DNA from: a virus
IMG/VR virus record: IMGVR_UViG_3300020200_000030
Coordinates: 1-60,648 of that record
Reading direction: 5' to 3' (one strand)
DNA length: 60,648 bases
Position numbers and translations under genes: made by a program
In this document: piece after piece, positions 38,380 to 46,389 of the stretch
How positions within the stretch are numbered: position 1 is the stretch's first letter
How the letters are laid out: each line of letters begins with the position of its first letter
Notes under the pieces: model-generated
Database searches by the model: none
Told to the model about the DNA's origin: nothing
What the model saw: only the letters and a program-made list of their open reading frames with translations

Positions 38380-39318
38380 ATGATTGCTAATTTTAACCAA
38401 TTTATGAGATTAAACGAAGGCGGATCTGCCATCAAATCCTCACGTAGAATTCGAGAGGACGAAGCACAGTCCACACTGGACCACATCGAATCAACTTTAT
38501 TTCCCCTTTTAGGTGGTGGTAATTTCGATGAAGATTTTTTGCTCATCGGAAGTATTGGAAAAAAGAAAAATCCGGAAGATGACTCGGGAGACGTTGATTT
38601 AGGTATTTCAAAGGAATTTCTTGTGGATCAAATGGGTTCTACACCCGAAAATGTTCTGGTAGATTTGGAACAATATTTGAAATCAGAATTACCAGAATTT
38701 CTTGGATTTGAACCCGAAATGAAGTTAATGAAGGGATTGGGTGTACTTTCTATCGGATGGCCTATTGGAGGAGAGCCTGAAAGAGGTATTGTTCAGCTCG
38801 ACCTTATTCCTCTATCCGATATGGATTGGGCAAGGTTTATTTATTACTCTCCAGACTATCGTCTGGACGAATCTGTTTACAAATCTGCCCATAGAAATTG
38901 GCTATTTCAGGCCATTCTTTCCTCTTTGAAAGAGGTAGAAAGTGTGGACGATGATGGAAATATCATGGATTACGAAGGTTATGTTTTGAGATTAAGCGAA
39001 GGAATTTTCAAATCAAAAAAATCATATCGTGGAATCAAAAAACCCAGACTTTCCCGGCCACAAACCATAGAAGGAACAGCCCAATTTATTACCAACGATC
39101 CAAAAGAGGCAGTAGAACTTATGTTTGGGCCAGGAATTAGACCCGATCAAGTAAAAACATTCGAAGATGCCTGGTCCCAAGTTACTTCTCTCAATTATGT
39201 TTATAACGATAGATTTCCAGAAATCATGGAAGACTTTGTCAGATATCTAGAAAATGCTAAATTACCAATTCCCTCCGAGGTACAGGCAAAACAAAATTTG
39301 GTGCCAGATGATGTTTGA
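38380..39318 (+). CDS. Pol-beta-superfamily nucleotidyltransferase with capsid-targeting-like N-terminus
   Basis: A 312-residue protein. The start MIANFNQFMRLNE then GG matches the targeting peptide with an L-N-E/G cleavage-like site. The nucleotidyltransferase signature follows: GS at 57-58 (LLIGSIGKKK), D71 and D73 (SGDVDLG), and a third acidic residue D141 (IVQLDLIPL). Next is DWARFIYYSPDYR and a basic SAHRN, a pattern seen in phage nucleotidyltransferase-like proteins. Such enzymes transfer a nucleotide to RNA, a protein or a small molecule; the target here is unknown. It overlaps the next gene by 11 nt and belongs to a cassette with the ligase/NMNAT fusion. T4 injects Alt in a comparable way, but similarity of role is inference. 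Confidence 0.65.
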   Translation: MIANFNQFMRLNEGGSAIKSSRRIREDEAQSTLDHIESTLFPLLGGGNFDEDFLLIGSIGKKKNPEDDSGDVDLGISKEFLVDQMGSTPENVLVDLEQYLKSELPEFLGFEPEMKLMKGLGVLSIGWPIGGEPERGIVQLDLIPLSDMDWARFIYYSPDYRLDESVYKSAHRNWLFQAILSSLKEVESVDDDGNIMDYEGYVLRLSEGIFKSKKSYRGIKKPRLSRPQTIEGTAQFITNDPKEAVELMFGPGIRPDQVKTFEDAWSQVTSLNYVYNDRFPEIMEDFVRYLENAKLPIPSEVQAKQNLVPDDV

Positions 39319-39736
39319 TCCTTTGTACACGGCCTTGGATTTTTTCCTTGATGGCGATTCCCCCCAGGCGGTCGTCAGAGATGGAAAGTTGGTGCTGTTC
39401 AAAACAGAAAACGGTTCTTCTGGTTTAATTATCAAAACAAAACACGGGGACAGAAAAATCGTGTTGAACAACGAGGTAATTTACACTTTGGAAAAAAAGG
39501 TCTTCGAATTGATTGATTTCGAAAATTTTGATCCTCCAGGAATTCAGATTTACCTTCCTAAACTTATTTTGGCTTGGAATTCTCCTTTACAGTTAAAATC
39601 AAAGATCTTTGTTAGAAAAATTATCGAAGGAATTAGTCAGGTTATTCATTTGGATCTGGTTGAAGATTTAAACAAAGAAATGGAAAAGGCGTTTGGGATA
39701 TTTACATTTGTAAAGGATCTCCCATTAAATAAATAA
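39308..39736 (+). CDS. Hypothetical protein in nucleotidyltransferase-ligase cassette
   Basis: A 142-residue protein. The frame is open from 39254, but the tandem ATGATG at 39308 overlaps the stop of the nucleotidyltransferase gene and is the likely start by coupling. Beta-rich N-terminal half (GKLVLFKTENGSSGLIIKTK, KIVLNNEVIYTLEKKVF), then a helical half (SKIFVRKIIEGISQVIHLDL). No catalytic motif is recognised. Three nt separate it from the RNA ligase/NMNAT fusion gene, so it may be a partner of one of the enzymes. Confidence 0.5.
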   Translation: MMFDPLYTALDFFLDGDSPQAVVRDGKLVLFKTENGSSGLIIKTKHGDRKIVLNNEVIYTLEKKVFELIDFENFDPPGIQIYLPKLILAWNSPLQLKSKIFVRKIIEGISQVIHLDLVEDLNKEMEKAFGIFTFVKDLPLNK

Positions 39737-39739
39737 ATT

Positions 39740-41653
39740 ATGGCAGGAATTAATCACCTATATGATATGTACAATAAGAAAGGAGCGGAGTTTACTCAAT
39801 CTCTCTTTTCTCAATTTGTTACCATCAACGAAAAGATGGATGGGTCTGCCTTTTGTTTTGAAAGAGATCTGGACACTGGAAAATTTAATTTTTATCGTAG
39901 AGATCAAAGAAATCCCATAACATTGGTCGACAGGACGTTGATGAAGTATTATGAAAAACCAATCCAGTACATCGAATCCTTGCCTCCTGATATTTTAGAG
40001 AAAATTCCAAGAGGATGGAGATTCGGTTTTGAATATTTTGCCAACACAAGTCCGGTTGAAATTGTTTACGATAGAATTCCCAAGAATCACCTCATTCTTT
40101 CTTTTGTCCACAAAATGGATTTACACGGAAAGATTGCCAAAACAATTCAACAAAAAGACAAGTTGGATACCTGGGCAGATCTTCTCGGAGTGGAAAGAAG
40201 TCCAATCATTTTCCAAGGATATCTGAATGAAACACAAAAAGAGCAGCTGACCGAATTTTTGGCAACCCCATTTCCACAGTTGGTTTCCCGTTTTCAAACA
40301 CAGAGTTTTGTTAGATTCATCATTTCTGTTTTGAATCCAAAATTGAAATCATCCGCCCTGAACGATGATTTAGATAAAGACGTCGAAGGAGTGGTATTCA
40401 GATTTGGAGAACCAAACTCGGAGAACGAAACTGTGCTGGCCAAAATGGTAGATCCACTGTTCACCGATTTAGCCAAAACTAAATATCAAGAAAAGAAGGA
40501 TAAAAAGCCTTCTGATTTTCTTGGGATCACACTTTTGGACGTCATGAATTTTATCCTTCAACAAGGTGTAGATTCTTTCGAGGTTGAAGGTCAGGGGGAA
40601 GACGAAAGATATATTTCTTTCATTTCTGATGTTTTTGCTAAATTTTTGGATGAAAATTCCGATAAATATAAAGGGACAGACTTTGAAGAACCTGATTATT
40701 TGAAGAAGCCCGAGTTCAGGTTGAATCGGGATTTAATCAGGGATCGTAGGGTTGCTAAATTTGTCGAAGAAGACGAGGCATACGAGTCACTGTACAAGCT
40801 GATGTTAAATTCATTCAGAAAACTTAAAACCCGTGCTTCTGGCATTGTTACCTCTGGAACTCTGGCCCAGCTAAATTTGCTAATTCAAGAAATTAAAGAT
40901 CATATCGAACGTCCTAAAAAAGCAGTCAACGAATCAGAATTTGTTAGTTTTTTGGATTTTCAAAAGGATTCAAAGCCCAATGTCCAATATGTGTTGGAAG
41001 AAAGCGAGGATTCAGAGAAGAACGAGAATCCTTTACTTTCATTCGATGATTTCATTTCAAAATTAGAAAGCATCGACCAACACTCAAATAAAGGAGAAGA
41101 GCCGTTGGTTGAGAAGGAAGAAGACAAAAAGATCAACGTTATTGTGGGTCGTTTTCAGCCTTTCCATTTGGGTCATCTGAATATGGCTAAAAAATTACAC
41201 GAGAAAAATAAATTACCTTCTTTTGTGATCGTTGTTTATCCGGGACACAATAAGAGCGGAAAATCCCCATTTGGCGAGCAAACAATAAATCAGTACATGG
41301 ATGCTGTGGTGAAAGAACATGGTGATGTGTTAAAAGACTACATGATTGTTCCAAGGGGTTTGTTGGGATCTGCGGTGAATAAATTGGTTGAGATGGGATT
41401 TGAACCTCATCTTGTTGGTGCAGGTGAAGATCGACAGGACGATTATGCCAAACAGATGGAATACATCAAAAAAACAGAGTTGTTTGATAAATTACCGGAA
41501 GGATTCAAATTGGTTGAAACACCAAGAAGCACATCTGCCACAGAGGTGAGATCTAAATTGGAAGAAGAAGATTATTCCTCATTGAAAAAGATGCTTCCAA
41601 AATCGGTTCTCAATTTATATTCGGGTTTGGTCTCAGAGCTGAAAAAAAAATAG
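39740..41653 (+). CDS. RNA-ligase-like / NMN adenylyltransferase-like fusion protein
   Basis: A 637-residue two-domain protein. Residues about 25-270 look like an ATP-dependent RNA ligase: K32 in EKMDGS (motif I, covalent nucleotidyl-lysine), WRFGFEYF (motif III), VEGVVFRF (motif IV) and LAKMVDP (motif V). Residues about 469-637 look like a NadM-type cytidylyltransferase-like domain: GRFQPFHLGHL (HxGH motif), VYPGHNKSGKSPF and STSATEVR at 597-604 (the I-S-x-T/A-x-V-R motif). NMNATs make NAD+ from NMN and ATP. Between them, SFDDFISKLE (434-443) resembles the targeting peptide of the neighbours. The fusion suggests RNA repair linked to NAD or adenylate chemistry; this is inference. Confidence 0.75.
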   Translation: MAGINHLYDMYNKKGAEFTQSLFSQFVTINEKMDGSAFCFERDLDTGKFNFYRRDQRNPITLVDRTLMKYYEKPIQYIESLPPDILEKIPRGWRFGFEYFANTSPVEIVYDRIPKNHLILSFVHKMDLHGKIAKTIQQKDKLDTWADLLGVERSPIIFQGYLNETQKEQLTEFLATPFPQLVSRFQTQSFVRFIISVLNPKLKSSALNDDLDKDVEGVVFRFGEPNSENETVLAKMVDPLFTDLAKTKYQEKKDKKPSDFLGITLLDVMNFILQQGVDSFEVEGQGEDERYISFISDVFAKFLDENSDKYKGTDFEEPDYLKKPEFRLNRDLIRDRRVAKFVEEDEAYESLYKLMLNSFRKLKTRASGIVTSGTLAQLNLLIQEIKDHIERPKKAVNESEFVSFLDFQKDSKPNVQYVLEESEDSEKNENPLLSFDDFISKLESIDQHSNKGEEPLVEKEEDKKINVIVGRFQPFHLGHLNMAKKLHEKNKLPSFVIVVYPGHNKSGKSPFGEQTINQYMDAVVKEHGDVLKDYMIVPRGLLGSAVNKLVEMGFEPHLVGAGEDRQDDYAKQMEYIKKTELFDKLPEGFKLVETPRSTSATEVRSKLEEEDYSSLKKMLPKSVLNLYSGLVSELKKK

Positions 41654-41660
41654 ATATATA
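41653..41660 (+). promoter_or_regulatory. GATATATA late-promoter-like element
   Basis: An exact GATATATA overlapping the end of the ligase fusion gene, with TATATA starting 23 nt before the GTG at 41678. Confidence 0.55.
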
Positions 41661-41677
41661 CACAAAAAAGATCCACT

Positions 41678-42211
41678 GTGAAAAATTTATTCAATTATAC
41701 AGATTTTCTATCCAAAAATTTGAACGAGGCCGATGGCTTTGGAACTATGCCCTTCTTGCTTAAAAAAGAAGGTGATGTTTATTACTATTTTTTCCAATTG
41801 GAAAGAGAAAAAGAAGACCCAGAGGGATTTTGTCTTATGATTGGTAAGTATTCACAATACGAGTCGATGGATGGACCTAAAAATTCATATGCTGTTTTGA
41901 ATATCAACAAAATTGGAACAGAAGTTATTGAAGACATAGCCATCAACAAGGGAAGCTTGCCAGAAAAAAACAAAGTTTCTTTCAAATTATCCGGGGGTGA
42001 ACTCTCAAGATTATTCGAACAAATTGGAAAGTGTATTTCCAGCTACCTGGAGAAAAATCCAAAAATCATCAGAATGGTTGACGAAATGAATTTTAACTTG
42101 GATATCAAGAACTATGGAGCATATTCTAAATCTCTGCTTTCTTTTGCTTTAGGAGAAGATTGGCACATGCAAGATGGATCGTCAAAAAAGATTTACCTTT
42201 GGAATCGATAA
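41678..42211 (+). CDS. Putative head cargo protein with capsid-targeting-like N-terminus
   Basis: A 177-residue protein starting with GTG at 41678. The first residues MKNLFNYTDFLSKNLNE then ADG match the shared peptide and end in L-N-E/A, very like T4 internal-protein cleavage sites. The rest (EGDVYYYFFQLEREKEDPEG ..., SFKLSGGELSRLFEQIGKCI) is an alpha/beta domain without a recognised family; its LGEDWHMQDGSSKKIYLWN end is distinctive. Late-type element just upstream. Function unknown; packaging with DNA is inferred. Confidence 0.52.
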   Translation: MKNLFNYTDFLSKNLNEADGFGTMPFLLKKEGDVYYYFFQLEREKEDPEGFCLMIGKYSQYESMDGPKNSYAVLNINKIGTEVIEDIAINKGSLPEKNKVSFKLSGGELSRLFEQIGKCISSYLEKNPKIIRMVDEMNFNLDIKNYGAYSKSLLSFALGEDWHMQDGSSKKIYLWNR

Positions 42212-42288
42212 AAAAATCGAACTTATGCATCCAAAAATGGGAACTTTTTAGAATTTTTGATCTAAAATAAAACAAAAAACCAATTATC

Positions 42289-42465
42289 ATGCAAACATTT
42301 GAAGCAATCAAATCTTTGGTAGAAACAGTTGAAACTGATTATGTGAAATTTTCAGTTAAAGGCAATATGTCTGCTGGCACCCGTGTTAGACAGTCTTTGC
42401 AAGAACTGAAAAAACTGGCTCAGCAACTTAGGCTTGAAATCCAAGAGGAAAAAAACAAAGCGTAA
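42289..42465 (+). CDS. Histone H1-like (Hc1-type) small DNA-binding protein
   Basis: A 58-residue protein beginning MQTFEAIKSLVETVETDY, with the family core KGNMSAGTRVRQSLQELKK, AQQLRLEIQEEKNKA. This resembles the Hc1/histone-H1-like proteins encoded by many Bacteroidota (K-G-N-x-x-A-G-T-R-x-R). Those bind DNA and may compact or organise it. The gene is short, bounded by an upstream A-rich leader and a perfect terminator 19 nt downstream, so it is a discrete unit. In a phage it could help condense the genome or modulate host transcription. Host acquisition is likely but not shown. Confidence 0.72.
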   Translation: MQTFEAIKSLVETVETDYVKFSVKGNMSAGTRVRQSLQELKKLAQQLRLEIQEEKNKA

Positions 42466-42483
42466 TTTCTTTCTACTAATTAT

Positions 42484-42512
42484 AAAGGCAACTTTAAGAG
42501 TTGCCTTTTTTT
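42484..42512 (+). terminator. Rho-independent terminator after histone-like gene
   Basis: A perfect 10-bp stem AAAGGCAACT / AGTTGCCTTT with a 5-nt loop and a run of T residues. Confidence 0.92.
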
Positions 42513-42533
42513 GTGCTTTGTGATTTTATAAAA

Positions 42534-42541
42534 GATATATA
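42534..42541 (+). promoter_or_regulatory. GATATATA late-promoter-like element
   Basis: An exact GATATATA directly after the terminator. TATATA starts 79 nt before the next ATG (42615), giving a longer leader than usual. Confidence 0.5.
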
Positions 42542-42614
42542 GATCGAAAGATTTGTATTTCTTGGAGAAACAAAAATTAGAAGAAAAGTAAAAAAAACAT
42601 CTAAATAAATTTTT

Positions 42615-42821
42615 ATGCCATACTACATCGCAAGAGTACAATTCGAATCTGGTGAAACCAAGAAAAATGGAGATCCTGTCATGTCCAAAGGAGAATTTTT
42701 GGTCGAGGCAGAATCCGTTCTGGAAGTTGAACACAAAGTTGCCCAACACCTCGAGGGTGTTTCCGGATTTTTTGAAACAATCCAAATTTCAAAATCCAAA
42801 GTCGAAGCAGTGATTTCGTGA
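42615..42821 (+). CDS. DUF4494-like small protein
   Basis: A 68-residue protein: YYIARVQFESGETKKNGDPV then GEFLVEAESVLEVEHKVAQH and ETIQISKSKVEAVIS. This is the pattern of the DUF4494 family of Bacteroidota and their phages (a beta strand, a basic turn, a Leu-Val-Glu-Ala strand, then a helix), although it covers only about half the usual length of roughly 150 residues. Function is unknown for the family. It opens a transcription unit after a terminator and a late-type element. Family call is tentative. Confidence 0.5.
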   Translation: MPYYIARVQFESGETKKNGDPVMSKGEFLVEAESVLEVEHKVAQHLEGVSGFFETIQISKSKVEAVIS

Positions 42822-42835
42822 AATAATTCAATGGA

Positions 42836-43435
42836 ATGAAAAGAAAGAACCCGTCTCTTACCTCAAGCTACAAACCACCAAAATCTGCCAAGAAAATTCC
42901 TTCGGGAGATACGGGTTTCAAGATTGTGGATAAGGCTTTCAAACAAAGCAATGAGGCGGAGACGAGTTCTTATATGCCACCACAATCCCCAATTGCTATC
43001 CAGCCCGGAGACAAGGGATTCGAAATTGTGGGAAAGGCATACAACAAGTGGCTTTGGACTTTTCCCGAGTGGAAAAAGAAATCTTCTAAAATCATCAATC
43101 CGAATGCCAATTGGGGATTGAATGCAAAGCCTATGACCCCGGCGGAGATGAAGAAGAAAATGAAAAACCTTTATCTAAAAGAGGAGGATACATCTAGAGA
43201 GATTCTCAAAGGTGGTCTTGGGGATAATCTCACAATTTTAGATTTAGCAAAAAAACACACCGGATCTCTTGACCACGATTTATCTGGTGTTGTAGATTAC
43301 CTAACCAGACAATTGGTCGATGGAGTTTTTGTTGAGATGGAACACACGGATTCCCCACAAAAAGCAAGAGAGATAGCAATGGATCACCTATTTGAAGATC
43401 CGAACTATTACATTAAATTAAAAAAAATCGAATAA
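42836..43435 (+). CDS. Protein with N-terminal duplication and DUF5661-like C-terminus
   Basis: A 199-residue protein. The N-terminal half holds a duplicated unit of about 37 residues: SSYKPPKSAKKIPSGDTGFK and SSYMPPQSPIAIQPGDKGFE, each followed by IVxKA[FY]. The C-terminus (VDGVFVEMEHTDSPQKAREI, AMDHLFEDPNYYIKLKKIE) strongly resembles DUF5661, found in many phages (V-E-x-E-H-T ... A-x-D-H-L-x-E-D-P-x-Y-Y-x-K-L). DUF5661 is of unknown function and often sits near head genes. Start ATG 42836 is used; ATG 42831 is out of frame. Part of a run of three closely spaced genes. Confidence 0.6.
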   Translation: MKRKNPSLTSSYKPPKSAKKIPSGDTGFKIVDKAFKQSNEAETSSYMPPQSPIAIQPGDKGFEIVGKAYNKWLWTFPEWKKKSSKIINPNANWGLNAKPMTPAEMKKKMKNLYLKEEDTSREILKGGLGDNLTILDLAKKHTGSLDHDLSGVVDYLTRQLVDGVFVEMEHTDSPQKAREIAMDHLFEDPNYYIKLKKIE

Positions 43436-43439
43436 TAAA

Positions 43440-44132
43440 ATGCCAGCAGTTTCAAAAGCACAACAAGCAATAATGGGCCAGGCCTGGGCCTTAAGATCTG
43501 GATCTCTCAAATTGAAAGATATAGATTCAAGATATAGGAAGATAGTTAAGGATATAGCCGATGGAGAAATGTCGGATAGGGAACTTGAAAAGTTCGCCTC
43601 TACAAAAACAAAAAGACTTCCGCATTACGTGAAAGAAACTTTTGAATATGATGACTATGAAGCAGTGGATGAGGATTCAATCAAATCCAAAACTCAATAT
43701 TACAAACCAGGTGAAAAAATTCGTGTTTTGAATGTTACTTACCCAGAATGGTATTCACCTGCCAAGGGGTTCGAGAACGTTAAAGTAGGAGATGTTCTTA
43801 CCATTACAGACGTTGGACAAAATGTAGTTGGTCACGTTTATTTCACCGATTTTAACGATGACTATGGATTGAGTATCGAGGATATTGAAATGCTTACTGG
43901 TAAAGTTCAAGAATCTGAATCTTTATACGAAAAGGGAATCCCGGTAGCTGGGGCAACATCTCCTTTAATTGGTTCAAAGAAAATACCAACTTTCACACCC
44001 GGTCTCAATGTTGGTGGTGGGATCAAACCAATTACCCCACATTTGAACCCCGACGTGACCAAACCAAAGGGGAAAAAGAAAATGTCACATCTGGCAGACT
44101 ATCGAGATTATATTGCCACCAAAAAATCTTAA
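43440..44132 (+). CDS. DUF3008-like protein
   Basis: A 230-residue protein starting MPAVSKAQQAIMGQAWALRS, the signature of the DUF3008 family found in T4-like phages (MPxxSKAQxxxM). The first 65 residues form this domain and end in LPHYVKE/TFEYD. The middle is an SH3-like beta region (KTQYYKPGEKIRVLNVTYPE ... GDVLTITDVGQN). The C-terminus SHLADYRDYIATKKS resembles the F-x-x-F ... targeting peptides but at the other end. Function unknown. Four nt after the previous gene. Confidence 0.6.
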   Translation: MPAVSKAQQAIMGQAWALRSGSLKLKDIDSRYRKIVKDIADGEMSDRELEKFASTKTKRLPHYVKETFEYDDYEAVDEDSIKSKTQYYKPGEKIRVLNVTYPEWYSPAKGFENVKVGDVLTITDVGQNVVGHVYFTDFNDDYGLSIEDIEMLTGKVQESESLYEKGIPVAGATSPLIGSKKIPTFTPGLNVGGGIKPITPHLNPDVTKPKGKKKMSHLADYRDYIATKKS

Positions 44133-44135
44133 TTG

Positions 44136-44552
44136 ATGCTCCATCACCTTTTGGAATTCAAAAAATACGATCCTAGGTTAGAATACAAAACCGATACCAG
44201 GAGAGATATTTCTTTGGATGACATCAGAAAATCCGGAGCATATAGAAATATTATTGATTTAGGATTTGAAGAGGAACACTCTCACCAACAGGAATTGAAT
44301 AACACCTTGAAATTTGTTAGGATAAAACACAAACAAAGAGAAAGGGGACACGGCGATGTTTTTTATACGGTTCATCCAAGTGGAATTGTCAGAAGGTACA
44401 ATCCAGAAAAATCACACGAAATTCCAGAAGGAGGGGGAAATGACATCCGAAGATTTCCTAGACCCTTTAAAACTTTGAAGGATTATAACAGGGCTTTACA
44501 ATATCTTTTTAATTATCTCAGAAGAAAAGAATTGAGAAACGATTACAGATAG
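44136..44552 (+). CDS. Hypothetical protein with targeting-like N-terminus
   Basis: A 138-residue protein; ATG 44136 is preferred to the TTG at 44133. It begins MLHHLLEFKKYDPRLE, loosely like the shared peptide (L-L-x-F ... R-L-E), then a charged alpha/beta domain with HGDVFYTVHPSGIVRRYNPE and a basic C-terminus (YLFNYLRRKELRNDYR). No family recognised. The weak motif match means the cargo idea is less certain here than for its neighbours. Confidence 0.45.
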   Translation: MLHHLLEFKKYDPRLEYKTDTRRDISLDDIRKSGAYRNIIDLGFEEEHSHQQELNNTLKFVRIKHKQRERGHGDVFYTVHPSGIVRRYNPEKSHEIPEGGGNDIRRFPRPFKTLKDYNRALQYLFNYLRRKELRNDYR

Positions 44553-44562
44553 AATACTTCAA

Positions 44563-44572
44563 AATATATAAT
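44563..44572 (+). promoter_or_regulatory. TATATA late-promoter-like element
   Basis: AATATATAAT with TATATA starting 45 nt before the GTG at 44610; slightly farther than the usual 20-32 nt. Confidence 0.4.
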
Positions 44573-44609
44573 CAATCGTTCATACCTATAAAATTAAAAA
44601 ATATAGCCA

Positions 44610-46379
44610 GTGAAACATATCAAAAATTTTACAATTTTTCTTTTCGAATCTGAAGAATTCACTAAAGAGGACTATTTGAACTTTAAACAATATACAAATA
44701 ATAGCAAGAAAGGGATTCCGTCAACAAAGGAACAAATGGAAGCAATGAGAAAATATCATAGAATGAAGCGTAAAGGTTTGGATCCAATTGACCCTTTCCG
44801 AGAAAAGAAGGGGGAAAAAGAAGAATTCACGGAAGAAGATCGCCGAAACTTTCAGGAATATATTAAGAAGATTTATGCTAAACCAAGATTAGAACCAACG
44901 CAAAAAGAAAGAGAAGCATATAATAAATATAGTAGGCAAAAAAGAATATTGGGTCATTCTCCTTTTAAAAGACAAGAAGAAGAATTCACGGAAGAAGATT
45001 ACCGAAACTTTAAGGAATATAATAGGAAGATTTATGCTAAACCAAAATTAGAACCAACGCAAAAAGAAAGAGAAGCATATAATAAATATAATAGGATCAG
45101 AACGAAAGGATTGGATCCAATTGCTCCTTTTCGAAGAAAAGAAGAAGAATTTACGGAAGAAGATTACCGAAACTATCGGGAATATAGTAGGAAGTATCAA
45201 TCTAACCGAATCAACACTAAACCAAGATTAGAACCAACTCAAAAAGAAAGAGAAGCATATAATAAATATCAAAGGCAACGAAAAATATCGAATCCAATTG
45301 CTCCTCTTAAAAAACAAGAAGAAGAATTCACGGAAGAAGATTACCGAAACTTTAAGGAATATAATAAGAAGATTAATGCTAAACCAAGATTAGAACCAAC
45401 GCAAAAAGAAAAAGAAGCATATAATAAATATAATAGGATCAGAACGAAAGGATTGGATCCAATTGCTCCTTTTCGAAGAAAAGAAGAAGAATTTACGGAA
45501 GAAGATTACCGAAACTATCAGGAATATAATAGGAAGATTAACGCTAAACCAAAATTAGAACCAACGCAAAAAGAAAGAGAAGCATATAATAAATATTATA
45601 GGATACGGAGATTATCGGGTCTTCCTTCTATTAAAGGACAAGAAGAAGAATTCACGGAAGAGGAATACCGAAACTATCAGGAATATAATAAGAAGGTTAA
45701 TGCTAAACCAAGATTAGAACCAACTCAAAAAGAAAAAGAAGCATATAATAAATATCAAAGAATGCTCACGAGAGGATTGGATCCAACTGCTGCTTTCACA
45801 GGAAAAATTAGAATTATAACAGCAACCGGGGATTGGTCAAAATTAACGCTAGATGGAAGCCCTTTGTTTTTGTCCCATGCTAACACTTATTTTGTAACAT
45901 TCTACAAAAATCCCACAAAAGAAATGATAAAGAGACTCCTTGGGGATAGTGACCAGCCGTTTACTTGTGACCCAAAGGAAGCAAGTCAGGAAATTTTTGG
46001 TGGGGATTTTCCGTACATCAATAAAAAAGAGGGATTGATATTTGCTGCAGATCCTAAATATTCTCCAGCAGATTATGAAAATGAATTGGTTCGAACAGCG
46101 AAAACCATATGTGAAAACCCAGACGAAAACGAAAATATGGATGGGGAATATGCTTTAAATATTTTAGAGAATGGCTGGGAAAACTTCACACCTGAACACA
46201 TTAACCACTTGATTTTGCTTGCTAGTGAAAGTGCAAAAAAACCATCCGCGTATAATATCTTTTCTAAGGATGATATAAAAAGAATTGATCTTTTTTTGAA
46301 ATTTGCTAAATATAATTTAAAAGGTCAACCATTAAAATTAATGGATCCTAGAATAGAAATTAAATTCAAAGTAGTTTAA
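44610..46379 (+). CDS. Seven-repeat protein with targeting-like N-terminus
   Basis: A 589-residue protein starting with GTG. The N-terminus MKHIKNFTIFLFE then SEEF fits the shared peptide with an L-F-E site. Seven tandem units of about 53-59 residues follow (residues about 15-398). Each starts E-E-F-T-E-E-D-Y-R-N and contains AKPRLEPTQKEREAYNKY, then a basic linker such as RIRTKGLDPIAPFRR. The first unit is divergent and the others are nearly identical. Units are highly charged and helical with Tyr at regular spacing. A unique C-terminal domain (about 400-589, IITATGDWSKLTLDGSPLF ...) has no recognised family. It may be an internal scaffold or DNA-binding cargo; function unknown. Confidence 0.6.
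   Translation: MKHIKNFTIFLFESEEFTKEDYLNFKQYTNNSKKGIPSTKEQMEAMRKYHRMKRKGLDPIDPFREKKGEKEEFTEEDRRNFQEYIKKIYAKPRLEPTQKEREAYNKYSRQKRILGHSPFKRQEEEFTEEDYRNFKEYNRKIYAKPKLEPTQKEREAYNKYNRIRTKGLDPIAPFRRKEEEFTEEDYRNYREYSRKYQSNRINTKPRLEPTQKEREAYNKYQRQRKISNPIAPLKKQEEEFTEEDYRNFKEYNKKINAKPRLEPTQKEKEAYNKYNRIRTKGLDPIAPFRRKEEEFTEEDYRNYQEYNRKINAKPKLEPTQKEREAYNKYYRIRRLSGLPSIKGQEEEFTEEEYRNYQEYNKKVNAKPRLEPTQKEKEAYNKYQRMLTRGLDPTAAFTGKIRIITATGDWSKLTLDGSPLFLSHANTYFVTFYKNPTKEMIKRLLGDSDQPFTCDPKEASQEIFGGDFPYINKKEGLIFAADPKYSPADYENELVRTAKTICENPDENENMDGEYALNILENGWENFTPEHINHLILLASESAKKPSAYNIFSKDDIKRIDLFLKFAKYNLKGQPLKLMDPRIEIKFKVV
44652..45800 (+). repeat. Tandem coding repeats, about 161-176 bp period, seven units
   Basis: Units marked by GAATT[CT]AC at about 44656, 44822, 44982, 45147, 45323, 45488 and 45649. 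The long near-identity at DNA level of units 2-7 indicates recent duplication or gene conversion. Copy number could vary between relatives. Confidence 0.88.
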
Positions 46380-46389
46380 ATTAAAAAAT

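Noticed and set aside
42831-42836. Alternative start at ATG 42831 for the DUF5661-like protein
   Set aside because: It is in another frame from the gene; 42836 is the in-frame start.
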